DNA from: Streptomyces echinatus
GTDB taxonomy: Bacteria; Actinomycetota; Actinomycetes; Streptomycetales; Streptomycetaceae
DNA length: 64,000 bases
Reading direction: 5' to 3'
Assembly (NCBI RefSeq): GCF_014203595.1
Contig: NZ_JACHJK010000013.1
Coordinates: forward strand, 186,001-250,000
In this document: positions 44,836-52,982 of the stretch, piece by piece
Layout of the letters: each line of letters starts with the position of its first letter
How positions within the stretch are numbered: position 1 is the first letter of the stretch
The notes under the pieces: model-generated
The model's database searches: none
What the model saw: only the letters and a program-made list of their open reading frames with translations
What the model was told of the DNA's origin: nothing
Position numbers and translations under genes: made by a program

Positions 44836-45765
44836 ATGACTCGGATGACCGCCCGACTGAGCGTCAGGGCTACCGCCGCCGCGGCGCCGCTCCTGCTTCT
44901 GCCGTGGGCGGCGGGGCCCGCCCAGGCGCACGGAGCCCCCACGGACCCGGTCAGCCGGGTCTACGCCTGCTCACCCGAGGGGGGCGCGGCCGGCTCGGCG
45001 GCCTGCCGGGCGGCGATCGCGGCGAACGGCGCCCCGTTCACCGCCTGGGACAACCTGCGCGTGGCGGGGGTGGGGGGCCGTGACCGGCAGATGATCGAGG
45101 ACGGCAGGCTGTGCAGCGGGAACCTGCCGGCGTACCGGGGCCTGGACCTTGCCCGGCGGGACTGGCCGGCGACGCGGCTGGCACCGGGCGGCCGGCTGAC
45201 GCTGGCCTATGCGTCGACCATCGCGCACACGGGCACGTTCCGGTTGTACCTGACCAAGCAGGGATACGACCCGTCCAGGCCGCTGACCTGGTCCGACCTG
45301 CCGGAGCGGCCCTTCGCCGAGATCACGGACCCGCCGCTGCGCGACGGGGCGTACCGCATGAGCGCGACGCTGCCCGCGGACCGGACGGGGCGTCAGGTGC
45401 TGTACACGATATGGCAGAACAGCAGTACGCCGGACACGTACTACTCCTGTTCCGACGTGGTCTTCCCCAGGCACGGGAAAGCCGCCGGCGTGACGCGGTC
45501 CAGGCGGCCCGCGGCGACACCGGCGGCGCCGGCGGCGGCCAGCCCGCGGCCCGCGCGGACGGCCGGTTCGCCGGTGGAGAGCCCGGCTTCCGGGCCGGAG
45601 CGGGGTGACGGGCGGCCCGAGCGCGCCGCCGCGGCCGCGACCCCGGTGGCCCGGGCCACGCACGGCGGCTCGGGCCCCTCGGTGTCACTGCTGGCGGGCG
45701 GCGCCACCGCGGTGCTGCTGCTCACCGGGGGCGCCGCCCTGGCGCTGCGGCTGCGACGACGCTGA
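44836..45765 (+). CDS. AA10 lytic polysaccharide monooxygenase with C-terminal membrane anchor
   Basis: A 309-aa copper enzyme that oxidatively cleaves chitin or cellulose. The signal peptide ends at AQA, so His32 becomes residue 1 of the mature enzyme (HGAPTDPVSRVYAC). The second brace residue is His131 (TIAHTGTF), and the axial Phe210 follows YYSCSDVV. After about residue 215 comes a Pro/Ala/Arg-rich linker and a C-terminal TM helix (LLAGGATAVLLLTGGAALAL) with RLRRR. It is therefore probably anchored to the outer face of the membrane rather than freely secreted. ATG 44836 follows GAGGAG. Confidence 0.88.
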   Translation: MTRMTARLSVRATAAAAPLLLLPWAAGPAQAHGAPTDPVSRVYACSPEGGAAGSAACRAAIAANGAPFTAWDNLRVAGVGGRDRQMIEDGRLCSGNLPAYRGLDLARRDWPATRLAPGGRLTLAYASTIAHTGTFRLYLTKQGYDPSRPLTWSDLPERPFAEITDPPLRDGAYRMSATLPADRTGRQVLYTIWQNSSTPDTYYSCSDVVFPRHGKAAGVTRSRRPAATPAAPAAASPRPARTAGSPVESPASGPERGDGRPERAAAAATPVARATHGGSGPSVSLLAGGATAVLLLTGGAALALRLRRR

Positions 45766-45783
45766 ACCCGAGGCTCCGGTCGC

Positions 45784-46434
45784 TCAGTTGACGTAGACGC
45801 GGACGCCCGCGTCGGTGACGGGTGCGTACTTGGCCGTGAAGTAGCCGTTGGCGAAGCACAGCGACGAGCCGGACGTCTTGGTGAAGCGCTGGTTGGTGAA
45901 GGTGATGCTGCTGTCGGCGTTGTCCGCCTTGCCGGACAGAGCGGGCGCCTGGTACACGCAGGTCACGGTGCCCAGCAGGGTGCGCAGCTGGACCGTGGCC
46001 TGGATGGCGGAGCCGCTCGGGGGCGAGACGGTGAGGTCGCCGCCGGAGGTGATCGTCGCCGAGTAGGGCAGGTTGTTGATGGTGATGCCGTTGACCCCGA
46101 GGACGCCGGTGACGTTGCTGGTGCAGGTGCTGCTGTTGAAGGTGTGCGCGGTGACGGACTCGGTGGCCGTGCCGGGCGCGGTCGGGTTGCCGGTGACCGT
46201 GGCGGTGAACTGGGAGCCCGTGCACTTGACGCCGCTGGTGCCGGTCGCGCTGGAGTAGAACGTCGCGGAAGTGCCCGAGGCCAGGGGCGCGGTGAGGGTG
46301 TCGCCGACGGCCACGGCGGTGCCGCCGGTGCTGCCGGTGGTGAGGACCGTGCCGGCCGCGGAGGCCGGGGTGGCCCAGGCCAGGGCGAGCGCGGTGGCGG
46401 CGCCGCCGAGGGCGAGGAGGGAGCGCGTACGCAT
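45784..46434 (-). CDS. Small secreted Ser/Thr/Gly-rich protein
   Basis: A 216-aa exported protein of unknown function. The signal peptide (MRTRSLLALGGAATALALAWATPASA) is followed by a beta-strand-like sequence rich in Thr, Gly, Ser and Val, with cysteines at SGVKCTGSQ, SSTCTSN, TVTCVYQ and SSLCFAN that could form two disulfides. It is likely an extracellular structural or spore-surface protein. Its stop is 18 bases from the convergent LPMO stop. GAGAGGC precedes the ATG. Confidence 0.75.
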   Translation of the reverse strand: MRTRSLLALGGAATALALAWATPASAAGTVLTTGSTGGTAVAVGDTLTAPLASGTSATFYSSATGTSGVKCTGSQFTATVTGNPTAPGTATESVTAHTFNSSTCTSNVTGVLGVNGITINNLPYSATITSGGDLTVSPPSGSAIQATVQLRTLLGTVTCVYQAPALSGKADNADSSITFTNQRFTKTSGSSLCFANGYFTAKYAPVTDAGVRVYVN

Positions 46435-47057
46435 GCGGATGCCTCTCTTCCGAAGTGGGGGGACAGATGAGGTGAGGTGGGGGGTGGCGGTGGTGCGTGC
46501 GATGCCGCCGGCGCGGGGCCGTAGCGCCTTCTCCGTACACCACGGCCCCGCGTCGGCGGCACACCGGGCACCGGCCGGAGATCTCGGGGGAAGACCTCCG
46601 GCCGGGCCGGGACAAGAGGGCGGCCGGGCACGGCGGAAGAAGGAAAGAGCGATCGCGCCGGAGCCGCGCTGAGAGGTGGAGCGCTTGCCGTTGCAGGGCC
46701 GGGAACGTGACCGTTGCCGCGCCGCGGGACGCGGCTGGTGCCGCCTGCCGGATCCGGCGCCACGGATCCGTGGAAACGAGGCAAGTTGTAGACCTGATGA
46801 AGCGTCAACGTCAAGGCAGTCAAGCGGAGTTGTGGCGTGCGGTCGCTACCCGCGCACATCCCACACCCTTTTTCCACATCTCCCTTGACCCTCGAATGTA
46901 ACCGGCGGTAACTTCCTCGGAGGCTACTGCCGCGTAACGAGAAAGCCCTTGCATCCGCCGGGAGGCGCGAGGAGGCGTGCGCGGTATCCGCTGTCCGCGC
47001 CAGGACACCGCGCCACTGAAGCCCAACCCGCATTGATCCATGCCCATGGGAGCAGAC
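46435..47057. other. 623-bp divergent intergenic region
   Basis: Between the secreted protein (-) and the DUF6230 gene (+). No gene is supported. The right half is relatively A/T-rich and carries the promoter candidate listed separately. The left half (46440-46690) is GC-rich and featureless. Confidence 0.55.
46885..46914 (+). promoter_or_regulatory. Candidate sigma-70-type promoter for the DUF6230 operon
   Basis: TTGACC (46885-46890) and TAACTT (46909-46914) are separated by 18 bases, about 145 bases upstream of the DUF6230 start, in an unusually A/T-rich stretch for this genome. Confidence 0.4.
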
Positions 47058-47756
47058 ATGGCCTCGTCCCCGGACGTCCCGTCCGTCGGCAACACCCCGG
47101 AGAATCCTGGAAGCGACACCCCGCCCGAAGCCCCGAACGCCGCGGGGAGCACCGCCGGCGGCGAGAGACGAGGGCGGGTCCGGGCCCGCCGGGCCGCGGT
47201 GATGGCGGTGCCCGCCACCCTGATCGCCGCCGGTCTCGCGGTCCTCACCGCGCAAGGAGCACTGGGTGTGCAGTTCGCCATCTCCGGCATGCCGTTCACG
47301 GTCACCGCGACCGAGCTGAACGGCACCGGATTCGAGCAGTTCGGCGCGCTCGACAACATGGCGGAGGGCAGCCCGAACGCCGGGGACACCGGCGGGCAGG
47401 TGCTCGTCGTCACCTCCGCCATCAAGAACGCCACCCTCACCAAGCTGTGCCAGAGCGTCGACCTCGGCGGCATCAACCTGCTGATCACCGCGGGCAGGGG
47501 CGCGGAGAAGGTCTCCGCGACCGATCTGACCACCGACTCCACCGTGCTGTCGGGCAACGCGGAGTTCAACAACATCGAGATCGGCAACGACGCCAGCACC
47601 CTGACCAAGGCGGGCGTGAAGGGTCCGATCGGGGTCTTCAGCCAGCAGGCGGACACCGTGCGCATCGCCAAGCTGCGGCAGACCAACTACGCCACGACGG
47701 CAGGTGTGTTCAAGCTGCCCGGCCTCAAGCTCCGCTTCAGCGACACGGGTTGCTGA
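47058..47756 (+). CDS. DUF6230 family membrane-anchored protein
   Basis: A 232-aa protein, start ATG 47058 after GGGAGCAGAC (in-frame ATGs at 47040 and 47046 are alternatives). The disordered, Pro/Ser-rich N-terminus of about 45 residues precedes a basic stretch (RRGRVRARR) and one TM segment (VPATLIAAGLAVLTAQGALGVQF). The extracellular part is beta-like, with ISGMPFTVTATELNGTGFEQF typical of DUF6230. The family is confined to actinobacteria and is nearly always followed by DUF6114, as here. Function is unknown. Confidence 0.8.
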   Translation: MASSPDVPSVGNTPENPGSDTPPEAPNAAGSTAGGERRGRVRARRAAVMAVPATLIAAGLAVLTAQGALGVQFAISGMPFTVTATELNGTGFEQFGALDNMAEGSPNAGDTGGQVLVVTSAIKNATLTKLCQSVDLGGINLLITAGRGAEKVSATDLTTDSTVLSGNAEFNNIEIGNDASTLTKAGVKGPIGVFSQQADTVRIAKLRQTNYATTAGVFKLPGLKLRFSDTGC

Positions 47757-47761
47757 GCACC

Positions 47762-48223
47762 GTGCCGGATCGCCCACACCGGGGACCGAGGCTCGCCTTC
47801 CGCGGATGGCGGGCCCGCCGGCCGTTCTGGGGCGGGCTGCTGCTCACCCTCGCCGGCGGCGAGATCCTGCTCACCGAGCAGGCCTCGCTGAAGGTCGTGC
47901 TGCACATCGGCATGCAGGGCCTGGCCGGCTATCTGCTGCCGGGCCTCATGGTGCTGCTGGGTCTGCTGATCCTCTTCAATCCGTCCCAGCGGCTCTTCTA
48001 CTCCCTCACCGGTGTCCTGCTCTCCCTGGGCACCTGGCTCACCTCCAACCTGGGCGGCTTCTTCCTCGGCCTGCTCCTCGGCGTCACCGGCAGCTGCCTC
48101 GCCTTCGGCTGGCTCCCGGACCGGGAACCGCGTGTCAGCCGCCGCGCACGCCGCAAGCGGGCGAGGACCGCGGCACGCGCCCTGACACCGGAACGGGCGG
48201 AGAACATGGAGGGAGCGGCCTGA
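47762..48223 (+). CDS. DUF6114 family integral membrane protein
   Basis: A 153-aa protein with about four TM helices after an Arg-rich start (GWRARRPFWGGLLLTLAGGEILL, then VLLGLLILFNPSQRLFYSLTGVLL, then LGGFFLGLLLGVTGSCLAFGWLP). The C-terminus is basic. GTG 47762 is used. TTG 47750, which overlaps the DUF6230 stop, is also in frame. The pairing with DUF6230 suggests a two-component envelope complex. Confidence 0.78.
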   Translation: MPDRPHRGPRLAFRGWRARRPFWGGLLLTLAGGEILLTEQASLKVVLHIGMQGLAGYLLPGLMVLLGLLILFNPSQRLFYSLTGVLLSLGTWLTSNLGGFFLGLLLGVTGSCLAFGWLPDREPRVSRRARRKRARTAARALTPERAENMEGAA

Positions 48224-48266
48224 CGGCACCGCCCCCGAGAGGGGCGAGGGACACACCCGACCTGAT

Positions 48267-48617
48267 TCAGCGGGCCGGTACGGGGGCCCGTTGCCCTTCG
48301 GACAGCCGGCCGACGAGGAGGCGTACGACCTCGACCACGGCGGCCTGTTCGGCGGTGTCGACGAAGTACACCTGACGGCGGCCCTCGCGGCGCGAGCGGA
48401 CGAGTCCGGCGAGTCTGAGCTTGGTCAGGTGCTGGCTGACGGCGGGCAGCGCACCGCCGGTCCGCTCGGCGAGCCCGGTCACGTCGCTCTCACCCTGGGC
48501 GAGCGCCCACACGATGTGCAGCCGGGCCGGCGCGGCGAGCAGTCCGAACGCGGCGGCCGCCGCGGCGAGTACCTCGGCGGAGGGGTCCTGGTGGCCGGTG
48601 CCGGGCACTGTCGTCAC
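48267..48617 (-). CDS. ArsR/SmtB-type winged-helix regulator
   Basis: A 116-aa transcription factor starting at GTG 48617 after GGAAGG. The wHTH reads LLAAPARLHIVWAL, TGLAERTGGALPAVSQHLTKLRLAGLVRSRREGRRQVYF. No Cys or His cluster is present at the alpha3 or alpha5 metal sites, so it is probably not a classical metal sensor. It is divergent from terB, with an inverted repeat between them that it may bind. Confidence 0.85.
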   Translation of the reverse strand: MTTVPGTGHQDPSAEVLAAAAAAFGLLAAPARLHIVWALAQGESDVTGLAERTGGALPAVSQHLTKLRLAGLVRSRREGRRQVYFVDTAEQAAVVEVVRLLVGRLSEGQRAPVPAR

Positions 48618-48719
48618 TGTCGCCTTCCTCCCGCCGCGTGGTCCCCGTGTTCCGTCCGTCCCTGCCGTGGTATGCGGACTCAGTGTAGATCTCAGGAACT
48701 TTCCGTCCGCCCCACTAGT

Positions 48720-48737
48720 TTCTACGGTGCTGTAGAA
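48720..48737. promoter_or_regulatory. TTCTAC-6-GTAGAA inverted repeat between arsR-type and terB genes
   Basis: Six-base perfect arms separated by six bases in an A/T-rich patch, 51 bases upstream of the terB start and about 100 bases from the regulator start. A candidate operator for the ArsR-type protein. Confidence 0.4.
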
Positions 48738-48788
48738 GTCGCTGCCGGGTGCCGAGGGCGCACCGGACGGCCGATACGAGGAGTGGAC

Positions 48789-49244
48789 ATGGCCCTGTGG
48801 GACCGCGTCAAGGAGTCCGCGTCGCAGATGCAGACCCAGTTGGTGGCGAAGAAAAACGACCTGAAGAGCGGCGCGTTCCGCGATGCGAGCATGGCGATGT
48901 GCGCGCTGGTGGCCGCCGCCGACGGTTCGGTGGATCCGTCGGAGCGGCAGCGGGTGGCCCAGCTCATCGCCACCAACGAGGTGCTGCAGAACTTCCCGGC
49001 GGACGACCTGCGCCGGCGTTTCGAGGAGAACCTGAACAAGCTGACGGCCGACTTCGCCTTCGGCAAGGTGAGCGTGCTGCAGGAAGTCGCCAAGGCGAAG
49101 AAGAAGCCGGCCGAGGCGCGGGCCGTCGTCCAGATCGGCATCGTCATCGGCGGCGCGGACGGTGACTTCGACAAGGACGAGCAGGCCGTGGTCCGTGAGG
49201 CGTGCTACGCGCTGGACCTGCCGCCGCACGAGTTCGACCTCTGA
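48789..49244 (+). CDS. TerB-family tellurite-resistance-like protein
   Basis: A 151-aa acidic helical protein of the TerB fold. Typical segments: FRDASMAMCALVAAADGSVDPSERQRVAQLIA and VVQIGIVIGGADGDFDKDEQAVVREACYAL, each with a metal-binding Asp cluster (ADGSVDPSE, ADGDFDKDE). A good ribosome-binding site (GAGGAG) precedes ATG 48789. TerB proteins act in ter-type stress and calcium-linked membrane complexes. No other ter gene is in the window. A hairpin at 49277 follows. Confidence 0.88.
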   Translation: MALWDRVKESASQMQTQLVAKKNDLKSGAFRDASMAMCALVAAADGSVDPSERQRVAQLIATNEVLQNFPADDLRRRFEENLNKLTADFAFGKVSVLQEVAKAKKKPAEARAVVQIGIVIGGADGDFDKDEQAVVREACYALDLPPHEFDL

Positions 49245-49276
49245 GCTTTCCGGGAAGCGGCGGGCACGGAGCGGGA

Positions 49277-49309
49277 CGCGGGTGACCCCTGGGTCCGGGG
49301 TCACCCGCG
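49277..49309. terminator. Bidirectional hairpin between terB and the betaine-binding protein
   Basis: Thirteen-base perfect arms (CGCGGGTGACCCC / GGGGTCACCCGCG) with a 7-base loop lie between two convergent genes. Confidence 0.75.
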
Positions 49310-49344
49310 CCGGCACGCCCGTGGCCGTTCCGGGCGGTGGTCCG

Positions 49345-50301
49345 TCAGCCGAGACCGGCGGACTTCAGCCAGGCCTTGGCGACGTCCAGCGGGTCCTTCT
49401 TCTCCGCCTGCACCTGGGTGTCCAGCTCCAGCAGGGTCTCGGTGTCGAGCTTGGCGGAGACCGCGTCGAGCGCGGCGACGCCCTCCTTGGACAACGTGCC
49501 CTTGTGGACGAGCGGCTGGACGTTCTGGAAGCCGAAGAGGTTCTTCGGGTCCTGCAGGACGACGAACTTCTCCTCGGTGATCTTCGGGTCCGTGGTGAAG
49601 ATGTCCGCGACCTGGACGTCGTCCTTCTTCAGCGCCGCCCGGGTGAGCGGGCCGCCCGCGTCCAGCGCCTTGAAGGACTTGAACTCCAGGCCGTAGACGG
49701 CCTTCAGGCCCACCAGGCCCTGCTGCCGGGTCTGGAACTCCGGCGAGGCGCCGATGACCAGGTCCCCGGCGACGTCCTTCAGGTCGGCGATGGAGGACTT
49801 CTCGGTGAGGTGGTACTTCTTCGCGGTCGCCGCGTTGAGCGTGACCGAGTCCTTGGCCTGTGCCGAGGACGGCTTCAGCAGCGTGAGCTTCGAGTCCAGC
49901 TTGGCGTTGACGGCCTTCGTGGTCTCCTCGAGGGTCTTCGGAACGGCGTTCTTGTCGAGGTGTGCCAGGAGCGCGCCGTTGTACTCGGGCATCACCGAGA
50001 CGGAGCCGTTCTTGATCAGCCCGTAGGTGGTCTCGCGGCTGCCGATGTTCGGCTTGTAGGTGACCTCGATCCCCTTGGCCTTGAGGGCCTCACCGTAGAT
50101 GTCGGCGAGCAGGTTGCTCTCGGGGAAGTTGTTGGACCCGACGACCACGCTGTCGCCGCTCGCCTTGCCGCCCGTGAGGGGGTTGTCGTTCGTGTCGTCG
50201 GAGGAACAGCCCGCCAGCAGAGCCGTCGCCGCCGCGAGGGCGACCACCGCCGCGCCTCGGCTCCTCCGGATGGACCTGCTGATGTGGGTCGTATAAGTCA
50301 C
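49345..50301 (-). CDS. Glycine betaine/choline-type ABC substrate-binding lipoprotein
   Basis: An OpuAC/ProX-family lipoprotein of 318 aa, start GTG 50301. The lipobox is LLAGC at about residue 34. The mature part has VVVGSNNFPESNLLADIYGEAL and the paired lobe motif DKNAVPKTLEE...; GDLVIGASPEFQTRQQG and VADIFTTDPKI are characteristic. Typical cation-pi ligands in the family are aromatic residues, consistent with betaine, choline or proline betaine. It is the last gene of an ATPase-permease-permease-receptor operon. Confidence 0.85.
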   Translation of the reverse strand: MTYTTHISRSIRRSRGAAVVALAAATALLAGCSSDDTNDNPLTGGKASGDSVVVGSNNFPESNLLADIYGEALKAKGIEVTYKPNIGSRETTYGLIKNGSVSVMPEYNGALLAHLDKNAVPKTLEETTKAVNAKLDSKLTLLKPSSAQAKDSVTLNAATAKKYHLTEKSSIADLKDVAGDLVIGASPEFQTRQQGLVGLKAVYGLEFKSFKALDAGGPLTRAALKKDDVQVADIFTTDPKITEEKFVVLQDPKNLFGFQNVQPLVHKGTLSKEGVAALDAVSAKLDTETLLELDTQVQAEKKDPLDVAKAWLKSAGLG

Positions 50302-50383
50302 CCGACGATCCAATCCAGCCGGTTCTCGGTCAGTCAAGTGCCACAGATCACCAATTGGCTTCGATCTGTGGCCACTTCGACCG

Positions 50384-51052
50384 TCAGCCGCTCCGCCGTA
50401 CGCCCGGTGACACCGTCAGCCGGGACACCGCCCAGAACAGGGCCAGGGTCACGAGAGCCAGGCCGGCCACCAGGGTGGCGCCGCCCACGACCTTCTCGTA
50501 GTCCTTCTGGTAGAGGCCGTCGATGATGTACCGGCCGATGCCGCCGAGGCTCACGTAGGCGGCGATGGTGGCGGTGGAGACGATCTGGATGGCCGCCGTG
50601 CGCAGCCCGCTGAGGATCAGCGGCAGCGCGACCGGCACCTCCACCTGGAACAGCACGCGCGCCTCCGGCATCCCCATGCCTCGGGCCGCGTCCACCGGGG
50701 AGGGGTCCACGGAGCGGACCGCCTCGTAGGTGGTGACCAGGATCGGCGGTACGGCGAGCACCACCAGCGGGATCATCACCGGCAGCAGACCGAAGCCGAT
50801 CCAGATGAACATCAGCACCAGCAGGCCGAAGCTGGGCAGCGCCCGGCCGGCGGTGGCGAGGAACGCGAGGGCGTTGCCGCCGCGGCCGTAGTGACCGGTG
50901 ACCAGCCCGACGGGCAGGCCGATCGCGGCGGCGATCAGCAGCGCCTCCAGCGAGTACCGGACGTGCTCGCCGAACCGGGTGGGAATGCCGTCGTACCCGT
51001 GCCAGTGCGCGCCGTCGCTGAAGAAGGCACGTGCGAAGTCCAGGACGTTCAC
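50384..51052 (-). CDS. Betaine-type ABC transporter permease
   Basis: A 222-aa BPD_transp_1 permease (OpuAB/ProW type), start GTG 51052, overlapping the upstream permease stop by four bases. The long first stretch VRYSLEALLIAAAIGLPVGLVTGHYGRGG, the coupling loop DAARGMGMPEARVLFQVEVPVALPLILSGLRTAAIQ, and TIAAYVSLGGIGRYIIDGL are conserved in osmoprotectant permeases. Confidence 0.88.
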   Translation of the reverse strand: MNVLDFARAFFSDGAHWHGYDGIPTRFGEHVRYSLEALLIAAAIGLPVGLVTGHYGRGGNALAFLATAGRALPSFGLLVLMFIWIGFGLLPVMIPLVVLAVPPILVTTYEAVRSVDPSPVDAARGMGMPEARVLFQVEVPVALPLILSGLRTAAIQIVSTATIAAYVSLGGIGRYIIDGLYQKDYEKVVGGATLVAGLALVTLALFWAVSRLTVSPGVRRSG

Positions 51053-51702
51053 CGGCCGGCCCCCTTCCTGGGCATCCAGGGTGTGAGGAGGACACGGACG
51101 AGGACCAGCGCGCCGTCGGCGAGGACGCCCAGCACCGCGATGGTCAGCACCGAGTTCACGGCGAGGGCGGGACGCTCGTAGGCCTGGGCGTCGTACAGCA
51201 TGTTGCCGAGGGCTCCCTGGTTGCCGATGAGCATGCCGACGCTGACCAGGGAGATGCTGGAGACGGTCGCCACCCGCAGACCCGCGATGATGGCGGGCAC
51301 GGCGATGGGCAACTGGACCTGGAGATAGCGGCGTACGGGCCCGAAGCCCATGGCCTGCGCGGCGGCCAGGGTCTCCGGAGGCACCGAGCGGACGCCGTCC
51401 ACGATCGCCGGGACCAGCACCACCAGGCTGTAGAGCGCGAGCGGGACCATGACGGTCGTCTCGCTCTGGCCGAAGTAGTCGATGAGGACGACGAAGAAGG
51501 CGAGCGACGGGATGGCGTAGAGCACGGTGGTGATGCCGAGGACGGGCGGATAGATCCAGCGGAACCGCACGCACAGCTGGGCGATCGGCAGTGAGACGAG
51601 CAGCCCGGCCAGCACCGGCACCAGCGCTTCGCGCAGATGCAGCCCGACGAGGCCGAGATAGCTGTGCTGAAGGTCGCTCGGGAGGTCGAAGAAGCCGCTC
51701 AT
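51049..51702 (-). CDS. Betaine-type ABC transporter permease
   Basis: A 217-aa permease, paralogous to its neighbour. YLGLVGLHLREALVPVLAGLLVSLPIAQ leads into the TM bundle; AAAQAMGFGPVRRYLQVQLPIAVPAIIAGLRVATVSSISL is the coupling loop. ATG 51702 overlaps the ATPase stop by four bases. The two permeases probably form a heterodimeric channel. Confidence 0.88.
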   Translation of the reverse strand: MSGFFDLPSDLQHSYLGLVGLHLREALVPVLAGLLVSLPIAQLCVRFRWIYPPVLGITTVLYAIPSLAFFVVLIDYFGQSETTVMVPLALYSLVVLVPAIVDGVRSVPPETLAAAQAMGFGPVRRYLQVQLPIAVPAIIAGLRVATVSSISLVSVGMLIGNQGALGNMLYDAQAYERPALAVNSVLTIAVLGVLADGALVLVRVLLTPWMPRKGAGR

Positions 51703-52829
51703 CGCCCGGCCTTCGCATCGGCCCGCGCCGCCACCCGGCCGTGGGCGTCCCGGATCGCCTCGCCGATGACCTGCTGGGAGACCACGCCGACCGCGCGCCC
51801 CTCGCCGTCCACCGCGACCGCCCATCCGGTCGGTGAGAGCACGGCACCGTCGAGCGCGGTGCGCAGCGAGTCGGTGTCCGGCACGAACGGCCGTCCGAAG
51901 TCGAGGAGTCGCTCCCGGTCGACGGCGCCGGCGGTGAGCCGGTCCGGCTCGCTCCAGCCGAGCGGCCTGCCGTCGGCGTCGGTGACGAGGAGATAGGGCG
52001 CCGCGGCCCCGGAGGCGAGCCGGCCGGCGTCGGCGTCGATCGGGACCACGGGGGCGGTCTGGAGCTCCAGCCCGGCGGCCGGGAAGAAGGAGAGCCGGCG
52101 GATACCGCGGTCGGCGCCGAGGAAGTCCTCCACGAAGGCGTCGGCGGGCGCGCTGAGCAGCTCGGCGGGCGGGGCGAACTGGGCGAGCCGGCCGCCGGTG
52201 CGCAGTACGGCGACCTTCGTGCCCAGCTTGATCGCCTCGTCGATGTCGTGCGTGACGAAGACGATGGTCTTGCCCAGCTCGTCCTGGATGCGCAGGAGTT
52301 CGTCCTGGAGACCCTTGCGGACGACGGGGTCGACGGCGGAGAACGGCTCGTCCATCAGCAGCACCGGCGGGTCGGCGGCGAGCGCGCGGGCCACGCCGAC
52401 GCGCTGCTGCTGGCCGCCGGAGAGCTGGTACGGGTACCGCTTGGCCAGCGCGGCGTCGAGGCCGACCCGCTCCATCAGCTCGGCGGCCCGGGCCCTGGCC
52501 TCCCGCTTGGGCCGGCCGAGCAGGCGGGGCACGGTGGCGATGTTGTCGAGGATCGTGCGGTGCTGGAAGAGACCGGCGTTCTGGATGACGTAACCCATCG
52601 ACCGGCGCAGGGTGTTGACCGGCTGCTGCCGGATGTCCTGGCCGTCGAGGAGGATGCTGCCCTCGCTGGGCTCCACCATCCGGTTGATCATCCGCAGGGT
52701 CGTCGTCTTGCCGCAGCCGGAGGGCCCGACGAGGACGGTGACCGAGCGGTCCGGTATCTCCAGCGACAGCCGGTCGACCGCGACCGTGCCGTCCGGATAC
52801 CGCTTCGTGACTGAATCTATCCGTATCAA
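51699..52829 (-). CDS. Betaine-type ABC transporter ATP-binding protein with CBS-like tail
   Basis: A 376-aa ATPase of the OpuAA/ProV type. Walker A is GPSGCGKTT, the signature LSGGQQQR, Walker B LLMDEP and the switch His in VTHD. The C-terminal 130 residues (PYLLVTDADGRPLGW, then AVAVDGEGRAVGVVSQQVI) resemble the CBS pair that senses ionic strength in OpuA. Start TTG 52829 (LIRIDSVTKRYPDGT) matches the family N-terminus. An upstream in-frame start at 52916 would add about 30 basic residues. No good ribosome-binding site precedes the TTG. Confidence 0.87.
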   Translation of the reverse strand: MIRIDSVTKRYPDGTVAVDRLSLEIPDRSVTVLVGPSGCGKTTTLRMINRMVEPSEGSILLDGQDIRQQPVNTLRRSMGYVIQNAGLFQHRTILDNIATVPRLLGRPKREARARAAELMERVGLDAALAKRYPYQLSGGQQQRVGVARALAADPPVLLMDEPFSAVDPVVRKGLQDELLRIQDELGKTIVFVTHDIDEAIKLGTKVAVLRTGGRLAQFAPPAELLSAPADAFVEDFLGADRGIRRLSFFPAAGLELQTAPVVPIDADAGRLASGAAAPYLLVTDADGRPLGWSEPDRLTAGAVDRERLLDFGRPFVPDTDSLRTALDGAVLSPTGWAVAVDGEGRAVGVVSQQVIGEAIRDAHGRVAARADAKAGR

Positions 52830-52982
52830 AACGCCGCGTGCCCTTCGGGTCCGACCGATCCTGGCCTGCTGCGGGAAGAGTCTAGACCGGGAGTGTTCCG
52901 GCAGTTCGGCGGGCACGGGACCGGGCGCCTGTCGCGGACACGGATCCCTCGGGCCACGCGGGGCGACGGGGATGACGCCGTG

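Noticed and set aside
44643..45083. A 146-aa plus-strand frame before and into the LPMO gene
   Set aside because: It overlaps the LPMO signal peptide and catalytic start in another frame and is Arg/Gly/Pro-rich without a ribosome-binding site.
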